NCBI GenBank assembly: GCA_047495785.1
Contig: JBLDXI010000019.1
Coordinates: forward strand, 2,976,001-3,040,000
Direction: 5' to 3'
Source: Lepidodermella squamata
Lineage: Eukaryota > Gastrotricha
Length of the DNA: 64,000 bases
Positions within the stretch are counted from its first letter, which is position 1. Each line of letters starts with the position of its first letter. The notes below the pieces were generated by a model. The model did not search any database, was not told the origin of the DNA, and saw only the letters and a program-made list of their open reading frames with translations. Below are positions 19,072 through 31,438 of this stretch, one piece after another. Position numbers and translations under genes: made by a program.

Positions 19072-20880
19072 ACAAATCTGTTTCTATTTCTGACTTATTA
19101 GCAATTAAGTCCCACAATTAGGCGTGGCGCAATCGTCGAGAGCGATGAAAATGCCAGATGACATTTAATTTTTTTGAAATTCGAGTTCCAATTTGAAGGC
19201 AACTGTAGCAAGGAATGTAATTATTGATGGCATTGAAGGTATATAATGAAGTCAGTGTTGAAGATAGTAAATATTGAGGTATCAGCGGTGAAAAATCTTT
19301 TCCATCTTTTCCATCTTTAAAATAATTAGGTTAGCCGCAGCGCTAAATTAAACTTAAAAATTAATAAAAGTCCAAAATTATTATCAATCAATTATATCTT
19401 ATACTGGTCAGTGAGCATAGCCCCTCTAATGGCTTCACGGGAAGAGACCCGGCATTTTAAATAAATTTCGAGAATTTATCGTCAGACAAACAAAAGATCC
19501 ATATGCCTATCGAAAATAAAAAAAATTGATTTCCCACTCGACTACGTCGCCCGCATATATCCGCATAATTATTCCGCATTTATTTATAGTTTTGTTCATG
19601 GGGATGCTCATTCAAATTTATAATTAAATCAAAAACCTTTGCTGGGTGAGTACAAATCTGTCGCCCGAAATTAAATAAGCGCGTCCCAGTTTTGTAGTAA
19701 CCAGTTTTGAAAACATGAAAACTAGTTTATTTGTCCGAAGTTTCGGCAGAGTTCAATCATGCCATCATCAGGGAAATCACATTAATGAAAGAGCAAATTA
19801 TTTCGGGCCGTTATCTTCCATTAAACTATTCGCATAATTCGGTAAAAAAAAGTGATATAGCGTCCAGCCGATAAAACCTGCATTAACGCATTGACCGCTG
19901 TTATATTTAGAGGCGCGCACTTGGGGCGCACATTTTGATTTTGAGGGCGGCGATCACGCAACAGTATTTACTATGTCTGCGCACTTATTTAATTTTGGAG
20001 CGACATGGGAGCGACGTTTGAAAAGGGGCGCATTTATTTAATATTTACTTTTGGGCGACAGTTTTGGTTTATCCGTTTTTTGCTCCAGCTTACAAACTGA
20101 CGAAATTAAGGTGGATAGCCTGAACGGAAAACCTCTAATAACTGATATTAGATGATAGGCGATTTTGAGTTATTTAGCTCAAAAATAAAAACTCCGTCAA
20201 TTGTTTGTGTCAACAGCATTTTTCACTGTTTCTTACAAAATCACGAGTGCATGGCTGCAGAACTTCCCGGCAGCATATCTACAATATATCCCAAATTAAT
20301 TGGGACTTCAAATAAGATTTCAAAATTTCCCGAAATTATCCTGGAAAACCCGAATTTTCCAGATCTGCAGATTCTACAACAAAATAACATCCAAAACCCC
20401 AACATTTTTCACAATTGACTTTTTCGAAAGATTGAAAAGTCATAAAAAGACATTGTAACAAATTTTTCCGAACTTTCCCATCGTTCTAAATAATTATAAA
20501 AAAATGTGATACCCGTAAAAATTTGAAATTTAACCCTTTCATGACCATAAGGACGATGCCGGAAATTCGACTTTGACAGCGCACTAAAATCGCAATTTGA
20601 TGAAGTTTATATTTATCGCCCTTTTGAGCAATATTGACCATTTAGATCACTTAATAAAACGCAAAAATTATCAACAAAGGTCGCTAGGAATTAATTACGA
20701 TGGTACGAGCACATAGAGCGCAGAGACTCGGAATCGCAATTGAAACAGGTTGAACCTTCAGCCATACTGGGTACACCGGAGTGACTTTTATTTCGTTATC
20801 TGTACAGGTTATGAAGCAAATCCCTCCACAACTCATCCATCAGTTCATACTTCGTACAGCCGTTGAATCCCCCTGCCGTC
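19072..20880. other. Intergenic, no gene recognised
   Basis: AT-rich DNA without a supported gene. The 88-codon ORF at 20,152 has no recognisable domain or signal peptide. Confidence 0.5.
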
Positions 20881-21052
20881 TGTTAACTTGATCTGTCATT
20901 CTATGGCATAAATTATCAGATTTCTCACTTCGCATTACATGCAGCCTGCAGCAAGTGCACATTTTATTATGCTATCGATTTGGGAATCTTGGAGGGCAAT
21001 TCATAAGAAAGGAGAATTTTAAAGTTTTAAAGCATGAATACAGCATGTCTTA

Positions 21053-21353
21053 TCAGTTAGTTCTGCAGACAGCAGTAAACCCGCCTCTTTTCCATTTACC
21101 AGATTTGCCAGTATAGGTTGTACACTTGCTCCCAATCTCAACGCAACCGAACCCATGAGTTCTCAACGCAACCATCATCCAATTGCGAATGCAAATGGTT
21201 TTTTCCGCCTCTGCCTGCTCGTCAACCGGAAGGCCTTCAGCCAAGAAAAGTAGGGCGAGAGCGGCCTGTTGGAAAATAACTGAATGATTATAATTGATAG
21301 AGCAAATTGCGTAGCCTCACCATAACACTGATGAGCAATGCAAGCTTTGCCAT
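21053..21353 (-). CDS. S2: small secreted 4-cysteine peptide
   Basis: Exon 1 21,321-21,353, exon 2 21,053-21,265, 81 aa. Same build as S1: signal peptide split by a phase 0 intron (MAKLALLISVM then AALALLFLAEGLP), mature peptide with four Cys. The spacing between Cys 1 and 2 is 15 instead of 11 residues because of a 4-residue insertion (ALRTH region). CVEIGSKC and GKWKRGGFTAVC are identical to S1. Confidence 0.78.
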
Positions 21354-21539
21354 AACGAAATTTAAAAGTTAGAAAAATTCTAGTTAACACGAAGTTTTAA
21401 ACTGAAAAGCGAATATATGTAAGTGAGGCAGCAACGACTTCTCGTAATTGACTCGCTTATTCATCGCTTACTCGTATCGCAAGTAGCTGCCTAATGCGTT
21501 TACGTCAGCCGAAAAAACCAGCATGAATGACACCTGATC

Positions 21540-22310
21540 CAACAATATGATTACGATATCGGGCTCAATTACAAGCCTACAGCGATAAAATGAAAGGCGG
21601 AAACACAGAAAAATGGTAAATGGAATAGCGAAATTGAAAGCTAACGCATAACGGAACATGACGCCATAGAGAAATTGAGACCATTTTCTCTATGGCAAAA
21701 CTCCGGCGCACAACTCTGACGATCGTGTGGCCGGTGACCGGTGACCGGTCCTCACGCGGTAATCTTGGTTGGCCAGGCTTCGCCAATACGGCTCATCCCA
21801 GGGGCAAAAAGCGAGACGGATTGACTTGGTGGATGTTGAGACGGCACCAACGCAGTCACCTCGTTGAAATCCAAACATCGACCGTCCGAACGGACAATTG
21901 TGATATGCCCATTTTTTCCTTCATCTTTGCTCGATAAAGATCGGATGAAAATACAGGGTGCCCACATCCTGCTTGGCGACAAGCCCATTTGTGCGTTACG
22001 TGTCTATGGCTAAGAAGTTTGTTACGGTACAGAACGACTAAGCAGCGGAAAATGAAGAAGAAGGCGATGAGGAAGAAGAAGCGCAATCAGCAATGATCTG
22101 CACAGGGTGGGGCAGCAACACCCAGATGTCGACGGTGCCTCCAGGCGTCCCTGAATCTGGGTCAAAAGCAGATGTCCTGGAATCGGGGACTAAATCTTAT
22201 ATCCCCGAACCAGGACAGAAGACAAGGTCAAAAACGTGCCACGAGTGCGGCAGGGCGGACCATATGGCCAGGCAGTGTGCGAAGCATGGAGCAAAACTAG
22301 CTCTATGATG
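21540..22310 (+). pseudogene. Degenerate gene fragment with CCHC zinc knuckle
   Basis: The reading frame is broken (ORFs at 21,692-21,937 and 22,093-22,308, with a Glu-coding GAAGAA-rich stretch between). The end encodes CHECGRADHMARQC, a C-x2-C-x4-H-x4-C zinc knuckle as found in gag-type proteins and CNBP-like proteins. No reverse transcriptase is nearby. Most likely a relic of a retroelement or host nucleic-acid-binding gene. Confidence 0.5.
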
Positions 22311-22437
22311 TTGATCAAAATGAGGAGAAAAAATGTTCGAAATCAAATTTGCAGTCGGGTCGAAAACAAAATCAATTAGCTAAGAAAATAAGGGTGCGTA
22401 AAAATAGGAAACATCGTAAATCAAATTGTGATTTGAA

Positions 22438-22652
22438 CGCTGAGTTCAAGCGGGTTTGGCGGACCGCTCTGTTTAAAGCAGCCCCCTATTAGGATGGAAT
22501 GCATAATTTCGGGTCATAATTGGCCTGATTAGATGCGCCACACCTTGCCGCACTTGGCACTCAAGTGGCACACTTCGATGGTATCCATGACAAGGATATA
22601 AGGGATGATTAGTGTGGTCCGCCAAGAAATAATGGTCCGTTGAACTCAGCGA
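22438..22652. mobile_element. MITE-like element (family M1), copy A
   Basis: Bounded by CGCTGAGTTCAA and its inverse TTGAACTCAGCG. The inside (gcggaccgctctgtttaaagc, cccctattaggatggaatgc) is found inverted at 37,492-37,923. Coding content none. Confidence 0.7.
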
Positions 22653-23116
22653 CGTAATGACAAGGAATTCTTGGAATTTACGCGGGGTACTCAAAATTTT
22701 AGCACAGCCCAGTCGAAAAAAAGTAGACCATGGTTCGGTCTAAATTTGACACTGGGGTAGATCGTAAGGGTTCGACCCTACGTAGATCGAATGGTAAAAT
22801 TAGGACCTACACAGGATCGATGCCTGTAGATCCAGTTTAATAGATCGACAATAGGTCGGAAAAACAACAATTTTGGACGGATATTTTGCCTTTTGGATCT
22901 ACGTACGATCTACTGAGCTCTCGGTCTACTGATTTTCGTCTGGGAGGAAAAGATAAAACATGGACTACTTCGTATTTTCAGGCAAGCGCGCCCTTCGAAT
23001 TCAGTAACAAATAGACCACGGGACATTGAAATGGAACTGAACTACCTAATATGACGAGATTCTGAACGGACAATTGTGATAATATGCCTACTTTTTTCCT
23101 CGAACTTCCCACTTCC

Positions 23117-23288
23117 CATTTTTTGTAAATTTCATGAATTCGATCATCATCAGTTGAATGGCCAACTTTCCCACAATAATTTTTGTTTAAATTCCCAATT
23201 TCCAATAATTTTATTTCGAACAAAAATTATTGTGGAAAATACGGCATTCAACTGATGATGATCGAATTCATGAAATTTACAAAAAATG
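23117..23288. repeat. Foldback repeat with about 70-bp arms
   Basis: Arms about 23,117-23,189 and 23,219-23,288 are inverted copies (tttttgtaaatttcatgaat ... attcatgaaatttacaaaaa). It lies 200 bp upstream of the transposase remnant, but the two are not clearly one element. Confidence 0.75.
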
Positions 23289-23489
23289 AGGCTTTTTGAG
23301 AAACCTTGTGATTTTTTTCCCAATAATTTTTGCGTAGAAAATCATTTCAAAATTATAGCAATGAACTACTTCATTCTTTAGCATTAAAAACAAAAATAGA
23401 GTCTATTGGACCTTTTTTCCCTACTCACTTTGACTATTTTTGAGCATTTTTCCATTGTTGCGTAATCAATTTTTCCTTCTCTATTTAAT

Positions 23490-24087
23490 TCAGATGTGGC
23501 GTGAATGGTTCTTTGAACATCTTGTTCCTGCCGTGAAGGAACAGGCAGCAAAAGATGGCTGACCAGCTAGTGCCTTGCTAATCGTGGACAACTTATCAGG
23601 CCATGAGGCTCACGCCACCCCCGACGGCATGATTCGATGCATATTTTTACCGGCTAACGTGACTTCCGTTGCTCAACCACTCGATGGCGGCGGCATCGTG
23701 AAATTTAAATGCGATTACCGTCGATTTTGGCTGGTGACGAAGCCGATTTCCCTCACTTTTGGGATCGGCTGGAAAACTTCAATCTCTACGACGCAGCATT
23801 GTTGATTGGACGCGCTTTTGAAATATTTCGGCAGTCGAATGCCAATCGCAAATGCTGGGATAAGACCCTCGGCGAAGCTCTACCTCCCGGTTATTTCGGC
23901 GATTAAACGCAGGCTGAGAACATTACCTTCGATTTTCAAGACGATGGTGATACCATCAATCCTGTCGATTCGCCAATTGGTTAGCAAAATTTTCCTGATG
24001 TGTGACAGCAATGCTGCAACTGATGCATGGCTTAATGCTGATGTCGAGATCGCACTCGATGATTGCCTTGACGACGAGCATGTTTGA
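23490..24087 (+). pseudogene. pogo/Tigger-type DDE transposase remnant
   Basis: Encodes the second catalytic Asp region (LLIVDNLSGHEAHAT) and the typical FLPANVTSVAQPLD block of the DDE_1 superfamily, then a C-terminal part in another frame (LYDAALLIGRAFEIF, NRKCWDKTL). A stop after AKDG (about 23,562) and at least one frameshift near 23,720 make it non-functional. The N-terminal DNA-binding domain and first Asp are missing. Possible source of mobility for the TA-flanked MITEs in this window, by inference only. Confidence 0.85.
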
Positions 24088-24269
24088 AGTAAATTGAAAT
24101 AATTAGATTCCAGGTTCTGTTTTTATTAATTGGTAATGTGGCATGACACCAGCAAATTAGTCTTTTGCAGCATTTCCAGCTTATTCCAAAATTTAAATGT
24201 AAATTAAGTTAAAGTCAGCTTTAATCATCAAGGAACGTTTGAACAACTCAGTTCATTAACATATTCAAA

Positions 24270-24857
24270 TGGCAGACCGAATAGCCCCTCAAATTCCCTT
24301 TTTGATGGGGCTATTCGGACGCAATTAATTTGACAAAAGTATGAGTCGGATCGGGGCGTTTTCAATTTTCATGGGTGCGTCTGTAGATTCAGGAAAAATT
24401 GGGCACAGGCCCAGCAAAATTCACTTCCGGTCCAGGTAATTCAACGCAGAACAGTGCTTAAACTGAGTTAAACTTACACCTGAAAGGTAAGCCCATATCT
24501 TCACAACCACTTACTCTCAGGTCTTGACATTTTTACGGCATGTGGGTCGTCTTTCCACCTAACTCCGTGCAAAATTTCATTGCCAACGGCCGGGTAACAA
24601 CGAACCGATGACCTGCTGATAATCTCACCATCGACAAGTATGACGACAAACCATTCGGCCACACGTCCTAGCTTATTTTCAATTATTAAGATGTCTATAT
24701 ATGTGTCAAAAATAGCCCCACACCTGTCCGAATAGCCCCATCCACGGGGCTATTCGGAATCCGGGTGCCATTCGAATCAGGACCCTTGGAAACGTGTAAA
24801 AACGCAAAAAAACACAGGGGGTCATTTTTAACGCCAACCGAGTAACCCCAAATGACG
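24270..24857. mobile_element. Degenerate TIR element (M2 type)
   Basis: Repeated, partly inverted 'aatagcccc...ggggctattcgg' blocks (24,280-24,320 and 24,720-24,760). The right end CCCCAAATGACGG next to TA is shared with the element at 39,425-40,468. Left limit is approximate. No coding content. Confidence 0.5.
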
Positions 24858-24932
24858 GTATTCAACTTTTGCTTTATTACGCCATAACTCTTCCGGAACG
24901 CAGGACTTTCCAGATGTCATAATTTAAGGAGA

Positions 24933-25104
24933 TGGCTATGTGAACACAGGATTGTGTATTACCTATTGGCTATCACATTACGTACACATTGTGTGTGCGT
25001 GATCGGCTTCTTGAACACAGCGCGCGCTTAAATTTGGCTGTGTGTTACGCACATTTTGTACGCATAGCCATTGGGCGATACACTTTTTCTGTGTTCACAT
25101 AGCC
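24933..25104. mobile_element. MITE with about 42-bp terminal inverted repeats
   Basis: TGGCTATGTGAACACAG at the left and CTGTGTTCACATAGCCA at the right, with the similarity reaching about 42 bp inward. 172 bp, non-coding. Confidence 0.8.
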
Positions 25105-25201
25105 ACATCCATAATTTAATGTTTCTGAAGCAAATCTCTCCGCATCTCATCCATCAACAGTTCATATGTCATTCAGTAATTGAATCTCCCCCGAACTCGT
25201 A

Positions 25202-25490
25202 TCAGATACGTCTGCAGGAAGCGTAAAACTCGCCTTTTCTCCATTTACCAGGTTTGCCAGTATAGGTTGAACACTTGCTCCCAATCTCAACGCAACCGAT
25301 ACCACGAGCGTTCATCCAATTCCGGGCGCAAGCGACTCTTCCCGCCTCTACCTGCTGTTCAAACGGCAGGCCTTCAGCCAAGAAAAATAGAGCGAGAGCG
25401 GCCTGTTCGAAAAGAATTATATGAATATAATTGATAGAGCAAATTGTGCAGCCTCACCATAATGCCGATAAACAATGCAAGCTTCGCCAT
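25202..25490 (-). CDS. S3: small secreted 4-cysteine peptide
   Basis: Exon 1 25,458-25,490, exon 2 25,202-25,402, 77 aa. Signal peptide MAKLALFIGIM then AALALFFLAEGLP; mature part with C-x11-C-x6-C-x19-C. Compared with S1/S2 the last third is more diverged (WRKGEFYASC), while CVEIGSKC is unchanged. Same phase 0 intron and same 5' block. The open frame after divergence argues for function. Confidence 0.75.
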
Positions 25491-25639
25491 GATGAAATTT
25501 GAAAGTTTGAAAAATAATTGTTCTCACGAAGTTTTAAAGAAGAATAATGAACTGAGGCAGCTTCAGCTTCTCGAAATCGACTCAGTTATTCATCGACTGC
25601 TGAATATACAGTCGTATCGCAAACGCGCTAGCGTTTCGG

Positions 25640-26966
25640 TAATTTGACTCGCTATTTGACGGTAATGTCATCTCGCCAATGTTTTCAAGTGTATTTTACC
25701 GATAACGGAAAGGCGGTAAATTTTACCGCAGCGCCGCAAAGAATAAAAATGAACACCGCTATTTATCGGCTAATTCATCGGTGTACTGGATATATACACT
25801 CTAATCTCGAGTAGCTGTCAAGTTTTGGCGTCAGCCAAAAACACCAGCATGAATGACACCTGATCCAACAATGATGACGATAGCGAGCGAAATATGGCAA
25901 TAACAAACTTACAGCGATAAAATGACAACGCTAACGTTCAGGTATAACTCTCCATTTGGCGGTAATTATTTTATCGCAGCACGCAAACAAGGTTACCTTA
26001 ATGCTTGTGCGGTAAAACTAGCGCCGTAGCGTTAGTAAATTTTACCGCACACCGCGTTAGTTTTAGCGTAGAGAACTCGCGGCAGTACCTATTTAACGCA
26101 AGATTTTGTCTTCTCACGCTTTCTGAGGCTGACACAGCGAGCGCAAGAAAAATGCTGCTTATGAGCCATGGCGGAATACCGCGCGCACACCATGGTAACG
26201 CGTCATTTTGTAAAACCTTCGTTTTTTATTTGTTAATACTTGATTGTACTACTGCGATATCGAGCTAAATTGAAATTTCAAGAATAAATTTTAGCTCGAT
26301 ATCGCAGTAGTAAAAATAGTAATAAAATCTTTAAAAACCGGTATTAAAAGACTTGCTGTAGTGATCTCGACGTAGTATTCAAACAGTTGTTAAGGTGTTT
26401 AATGCTTATTAACCTTAAGTTTGTCGGTTGTGTAACACTTGCTGTTATTTTGCGCATATTATACCTGGTACAGGATGTTCCTTTCGAAACCGAACATCCT
26501 GCCGTAGTCGCGAAAAAAAATCTGCCGGTTAATTTGAGAATTTACTAAAAAAATTTTAAACACTTTTAATACATGTAATTATTTTTAATTTTATTTTCAA
26601 TTGCAAAATGCGCTTGAATGTTAGCGCGCGTTACCACGTCGACGCGTTGGTTTTCATATTGTAGCCGTTTAAAAGCCTGAAATCAGGGTTTTCTAACCCA
26701 CTTCTTAAGATAGTCAGCATGCACGCAGCTCCATGCCTGACAATTTCAAGTCAGTAAAGCGAGCTGAATGCAATAGCCGCGTCCTTTTTTCCTAATCTAT
26801 CTCAGTTTTCGCAATGTGATATACCTAAAATCGGTAAAAAGAGCCTTAAATTGCGCCTTCTTGCCGTTGAAATTCACCGCTGGGATCAAAAAGACATCGG
26901 TGTAATGTGATTTTCTGCTGTCATTGAGGATTCTATAATGGTATATCAAACGGTCCTGATAAATTA
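25640..26966. other. Intergenic with hairpins, no gene recognised
   Basis: Contains a perfect 23-bp inverted repeat (26,247-26,269 and 26,290-26,312, TACTACTGCGATATCGAGCT...) and a 10-bp one near 26,471-26,502, plus recurring 'taccgc' motifs around 25.7-26.0 kb. ORFs here have no recognisable features. Confidence 0.6.
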
Positions 26967-27525
26967 CAGTACGACCTCCATAAATGCAAAGGGTCGGGAG
27001 ACAAGCGTTTGCACTTACGGAGGGTTGCATTTATGGAGGGCTGTTAAAGAGCTAGCGATGAATCATAAGTGCGTCGCCAAGTTTTTTTCTTAGTTGCTAA
27101 GGCGACGATGATTTTAGTGGTTAGCCATGTTTTAAGATAAGCCGGAACGAATTCAGTAAAATTCATTGATTTGAATGGGTTGTAGTATTTGTAAAAGAAA
27201 AAACTTGAAAATCGCGTGCGCACGATTTTTTTAGTCGCAATCTCAATGAGCTTAAAAAAAAACGGTCTGTAAAGATCGAGATGTTGGGTGTTGGGTGAGA
27301 TACCACCGCGTGGCCGCAAAATTAGAAAGCTGGAAATCCGGCCACAGGGCTGGAATTTTGTTGCTAACGACGCCTGTTTTTTCACCGTAAATAAATTTTC
27401 TGGAACTATAATTTTTAATTTGATGAAAAATAATTTTTCAACAAATAAAATTGACGGGAGACAAAATTGCTTGCAAATACGGAGGTTTTCTTTTTATGGA
27501 GGTTGCATTTATGGAGGTAGCACTG
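26967..27525. mobile_element. TA-flanked MITE/non-autonomous DNA transposon
   Basis: Terminal inverted repeats CAGTACGACCTCCATAAATG and its inverse ending GGAGGTAGCACTG, both flanked by TA. An extra internal terminal-like copy lies at 27,018-27,045. CAGT termini and TA target fit the pogo/Tigger group. Confidence 0.75.
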
Positions 27526-29048
27526 TAGTGCTCAAGTTTGAGTCCGCGGATCAGAGAAACGCACCCTTGCCAAAGTGCAATGCAAGAAACTGTTTCACGT
27601 TAAAAAGGGTGGTGGCATTATATAAATTGATGGAAAGACGGGTAACAAAGTGTCGCGATTACATCTATACATGCCATGTGGCTGTTGCTGATCTGAGTGA
27701 GACATTTGCTCCTTCTTCATAATCAATAATTCCACAGTCTGGTGTTGCTAATACCAAGTCATCCGCATCGATGCCGTAGTCCCCTATTCCCAATTGATCA
27801 AAGCGGTTATATCGAGCATTTTCTCTCAAAACAATTTTTCTCACGTAGCCTAACGATACAATAACAAGGCAAGGTGAACAGAGATTTGACTGAATATTGT
27901 AGTTTAGCCGCTAAACTTCTGTCGCTCATAGTTCACGCTCTGCCACTCGTAACGTCGCCATGTTAAACTTCCTTACTAAGGATAGTGGTTCATAGGCCTT
28001 TTACATAACCCTGGCTAATACTAAGCATAACCCTGGAAACTCCATGATTAGTAAGGACTGCCTTCCTAAGGATGCTAACTATGGACTTCATGCCGCGCCA
28101 GTTAAGGTGCACAGCTCTATCTGAGATCAGCTCCTTAGATCTTAGACTTTGAGGCGGCGAATTCTGAGTAGGGATCGTCTCGGTAAGCCCATCTACCCCT
28201 ACTAAGCGGACCAGTGACACTGCATCCTTACTAAAAGCTAAGGAAAAGCTAAGCACACTTAGCAAGTAACGCATAACAAAGACGAGCGTCTCCATAGAGA
28301 CGAACAAGGACGAACTGAGCGGCATTCGCGACATAACGGTTCCATAAACCTCGGTAAGTTCGGGAAACGGCAACGAGACTACAACTCCGACACGCGGACC
28401 CGGTCGTCCCGACGAATGTTGAGAACTGCACGAAGGCTAAGATCTTTAAGATTTTTAGATTAAGAATCGATTTTAATGCCAGAAAGTAGTTGCTTTGGGA
28501 ATTGCCATTCCTTAAAAGTTGCAGTGTTTGTTTAGAAGTTATAGTTCACACTTTGATCCAACAATATTATGATGACGATACCGGGCGATAAAACGAAAAG
28601 CGACAATGAAGAAATGGAGAATGGAGCAAGCAATCTTTTTTCAAAACATTTTTCAAGTGTTTTTGCTGCAGCAGTTTACCACAATTAAATTTACCACGAA
28701 TGGATTGGACTTTTAAGTGGTCACACAATGACTAGGTACATCTAATAGGTCGGCATGTGAAAAATCAAACGCATTTTGACATGGCACATTTACCAGAATT
28801 ACCGAAACTGTTGTAATCAGTTTTTTCTGCAATTAATTGGACGTCTTATTAGTAATAGCGCTGATACTTGGATCAAGCTTGCTTTATTTGGTTTAAACTT
28901 TAAAATAAATTGATGCTTTTATGCTACAATGCTACTACAATTTTTTTATGCTAACAAAAATATGTTCGTTCCTTGAAGCATTTATAAGTTTTTATTTCAT
29001 AATTGATTGCGATAATCACCGAATTCCCAACAGAAAACAAGATTCCGC
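27526..29048. other. Intergenic, no gene recognised
   Basis: ORFs of 127-144 codons are present but show no domain, signal peptide or splice-consistent extension. I see nothing else to support. Confidence 0.5.
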
Positions 29049-30681
29049 TCATGCGCAGTTACAATCAGGATTCGGAATAAAAGTTTTGCCTGGTTCGCAT
29101 CTGTTCCAAACGTGGAAAGTGCCATAGAAGTCGTAGTACAGCGTCGGATCTTCTGTCTTGTAATATCGCGTAACCGCGTTGCCAAAACGATTTTTCGTAG
29201 CACATGACAGAGTCAAGCCGGGTATCGTAACTCGAGTACAAGCTCCGCATTTAGTGCTAGGGCTATATCCCCAACCAGCCGCATCAGAGCAGACACCAGT
29301 GGCGTAGCAACCAACCGGCTTCTCGATAATCACAACATATCCGCGGTACAGCGACGGGTAGTTTGACGCACCCGAGGCTAAACAAGGCGCTGCCAAGTTA
29401 GTGTCCAGCGGTGCGAATCCTAACTCGCCAGCCGCTTCGTTGCATGAACAAGCGCATTTATCCATCGAAAAGCTGGTCGAACACGTGAATTTCGTCGAGG
29501 CGTAGTAACAGCCACGACTATCAGCCACGTAGTAGGAATTGCCATCGGATGATGCGATTCGCTTCTCGTTATTGCGCTGCTTCAAAACGCACTCGCCTCG
29601 GGTCGCGTCCGAAGGAGGTGAAGGGCAGTTGCAAGGGCAGCGAGTTGGCGGATCGTTCTGGGTGCAGGTTCCAACTTTCTCCTCAGAGCAGACGCAGCCA
29701 CAAGCACTTTGCGAGTATACATACCCAGAATCGCAAGTGATGTAAGAAGGCGGGGAGTTCTTGTATTCGTCAAAGCAGCCCAACGCATCGGCGACGTAGT
29801 AACTTTTGGTGAAAGATCCGAGGCGAGTCTCGCCGGACGACGTAGTACAAGGGCTGAAGCCGTCTGTGCCTTGTAGGCGTTTCGTGCTGCAAACGCAATC
29901 GCAGACATCAACGCTGGAACTAAATTCCTTAATTCCGGGGCACGATACCGATTTCGTGAGGCCGAAACAGCCGTTTGAATCTGCAACGTAATAACTGTCG
30001 AATTCGCCGGCCTGTAAACGGTATTCTGATCCTTTGAAGAGGCAAGGCGTCTTATCGCCAGATACATCTGGCCCAGGTGGGCATTTGCACGAGCATTCGC
30101 CTGGCCCAGGTGCAGGATCTCCAGCTTTGCATTCAATTATCGGGCACACGCATTCGCAATCGCTTTGGCTGAAGACCTTGCCTTTGCCACATTGAACAGG
30201 CGATGTGAGACCGAAACAGCCGTTTCTATCTTCTGGATAGTAGCTATTCCCAGCCCCAAGCCGCTGTGCAGTTTGCCCAGCCGGCATGCAGGTCGGCGAG
30301 TTGTTTGGCCTACTCGGGCATCGACAAGGGCAAGTCGGCCGAGTTTCTGGTTCGAGATGTTCTGCGAGACAAGTAGCGCTGCCCGAGCACTCGCAGTCGC
30401 AGTTTGTCGAGTTGAAAAATCCGTAGAAATCGCACTCTGTAACTGAGCATTGTTCAGTTGTAGTTAGCGTGTAGTATCGGCCTGGCTTTGATTTGCTTGC
30501 GAAGCGATGATTGCCGTTGTAGCGGCACCATTGCTTGAAGTTCGAAGCGTCGTTGAAGTCGCTACCACAGCCGTTAAGCAGCACATCGGTCGCAGTGATC
30601 ACTTCAAAAAATGATTTTTATTTAAATGTGAGCTAATGAGTCAGTAAATTTACCGTGAATAAGGAAGACCAGCCTTATCAT
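29049..30681 (-). CDS. Secreted cysteine-rich repeat protein
   Basis: Exon 1 30,654-30,681 and exon 2 29,049-30,601 (phase 1), 526 aa. The short first exon supplies the initiating Met and start of a signal peptide (MIRLVFLIHVITA). The protein is a string of about six imperfect modules of 65-90 residues. Each begins with a Tyr-Tyr motif (SYYVADSNGCFGLT and variants at four places, RYYTLTTTEQC first, RYYKTEDP last) and ends with a dense Cys cluster (CDCECSG, CECVCP, CDCVC, CGCVC, CACSC, CNCA). Many Pro-Cys links (CPCRCP, CSCKCP, CPCNCP). Extracellular structural or matrix role is likely from composition. I recognise no named family. Confidence 0.8.
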
Positions 30682-30989
30682 TTTTATTTGAAAATAAACC
30701 GAATGGGTGAAAAAATACCTCACATTTTATAAGATCGTCCGAATAATTTGTTTGAGCACGCTCGTGATGAAACCACGCGTTTCACGCAATAAAAAAATCG
30801 CCCCACCTCAAATAGTAAAAAAATAAGCAAGCAATAGTATCAGTTGGTTTTGGAATCTAACTAATTATTGCCAATTTATCTCGAAAACCTGGTTTAACCT
30901 AGTATAATAAGGGATAATGCGATTTAAATGGTAAAATATGACTTTGAGAACCCAACCCCGAAGAAGGTCATCCAGAGCAAACCTTGATA
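30682..30989. other. Upstream region of the Cys-rich gene
   Basis: AT-rich, no gene; expected promoter of the - strand gene ending at 30,681. No clear TATA. Confidence 0.4.
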
Positions 30990-31163
30990 CAGTGGAACCG
31001 CGATTTCCCGTCACCTGATTTTCCGTCTGACGGGAAATCGCGATATGTAAATTATATTTAGGAGCGACTTGGACCCGCAGAGGGCAATTAAAGGCAAAAC
31101 TACCTGGATTTCCCGCCAGGATTTTTGTGGAACCGTAGATGACGGGAAATCGGGGTTCCACTG
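30990..31163. mobile_element. TA-flanked MITE, pogo/Tigger-like ends
   Basis: CAGTGGAACCGCGATTTCCC at the left and GGGGTTCCACTG at the right, with TA on both sides, 174 bp. CGATTTCCCGTC-type blocks recur inside. A different family from the 26,967 element. Confidence 0.85.
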
Positions 31164-31438
31164 TATGAATTTGTGCGAAACTGAGTTTTCAGGCAGTTTG
31201 CAGCTATTTCCAAGATTTATTTTTTATTTCGAATCAATTTCGCTCAATGTTGTGAAGATTCAAATCTGAACACCGAAATTTGACAGCTCTTCAAACGGTA
31301 CGGCTGGATAATCGCAAATTAAATAATTATTAGCAATATTTGTACATTTTTCGATTTATTTTTCATTAAGACAAATTGCATAAATTGCGAAAATATTTTC
31401 GTTGCATCGCTTCAGTTGTAAATATCCTTCGATTGGAG

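Noticed and set aside
27990-28373. 127-codon - strand ORF
   Set aside because: No domain, no signal peptide, no splice-consistent extension; composition like its surroundings.
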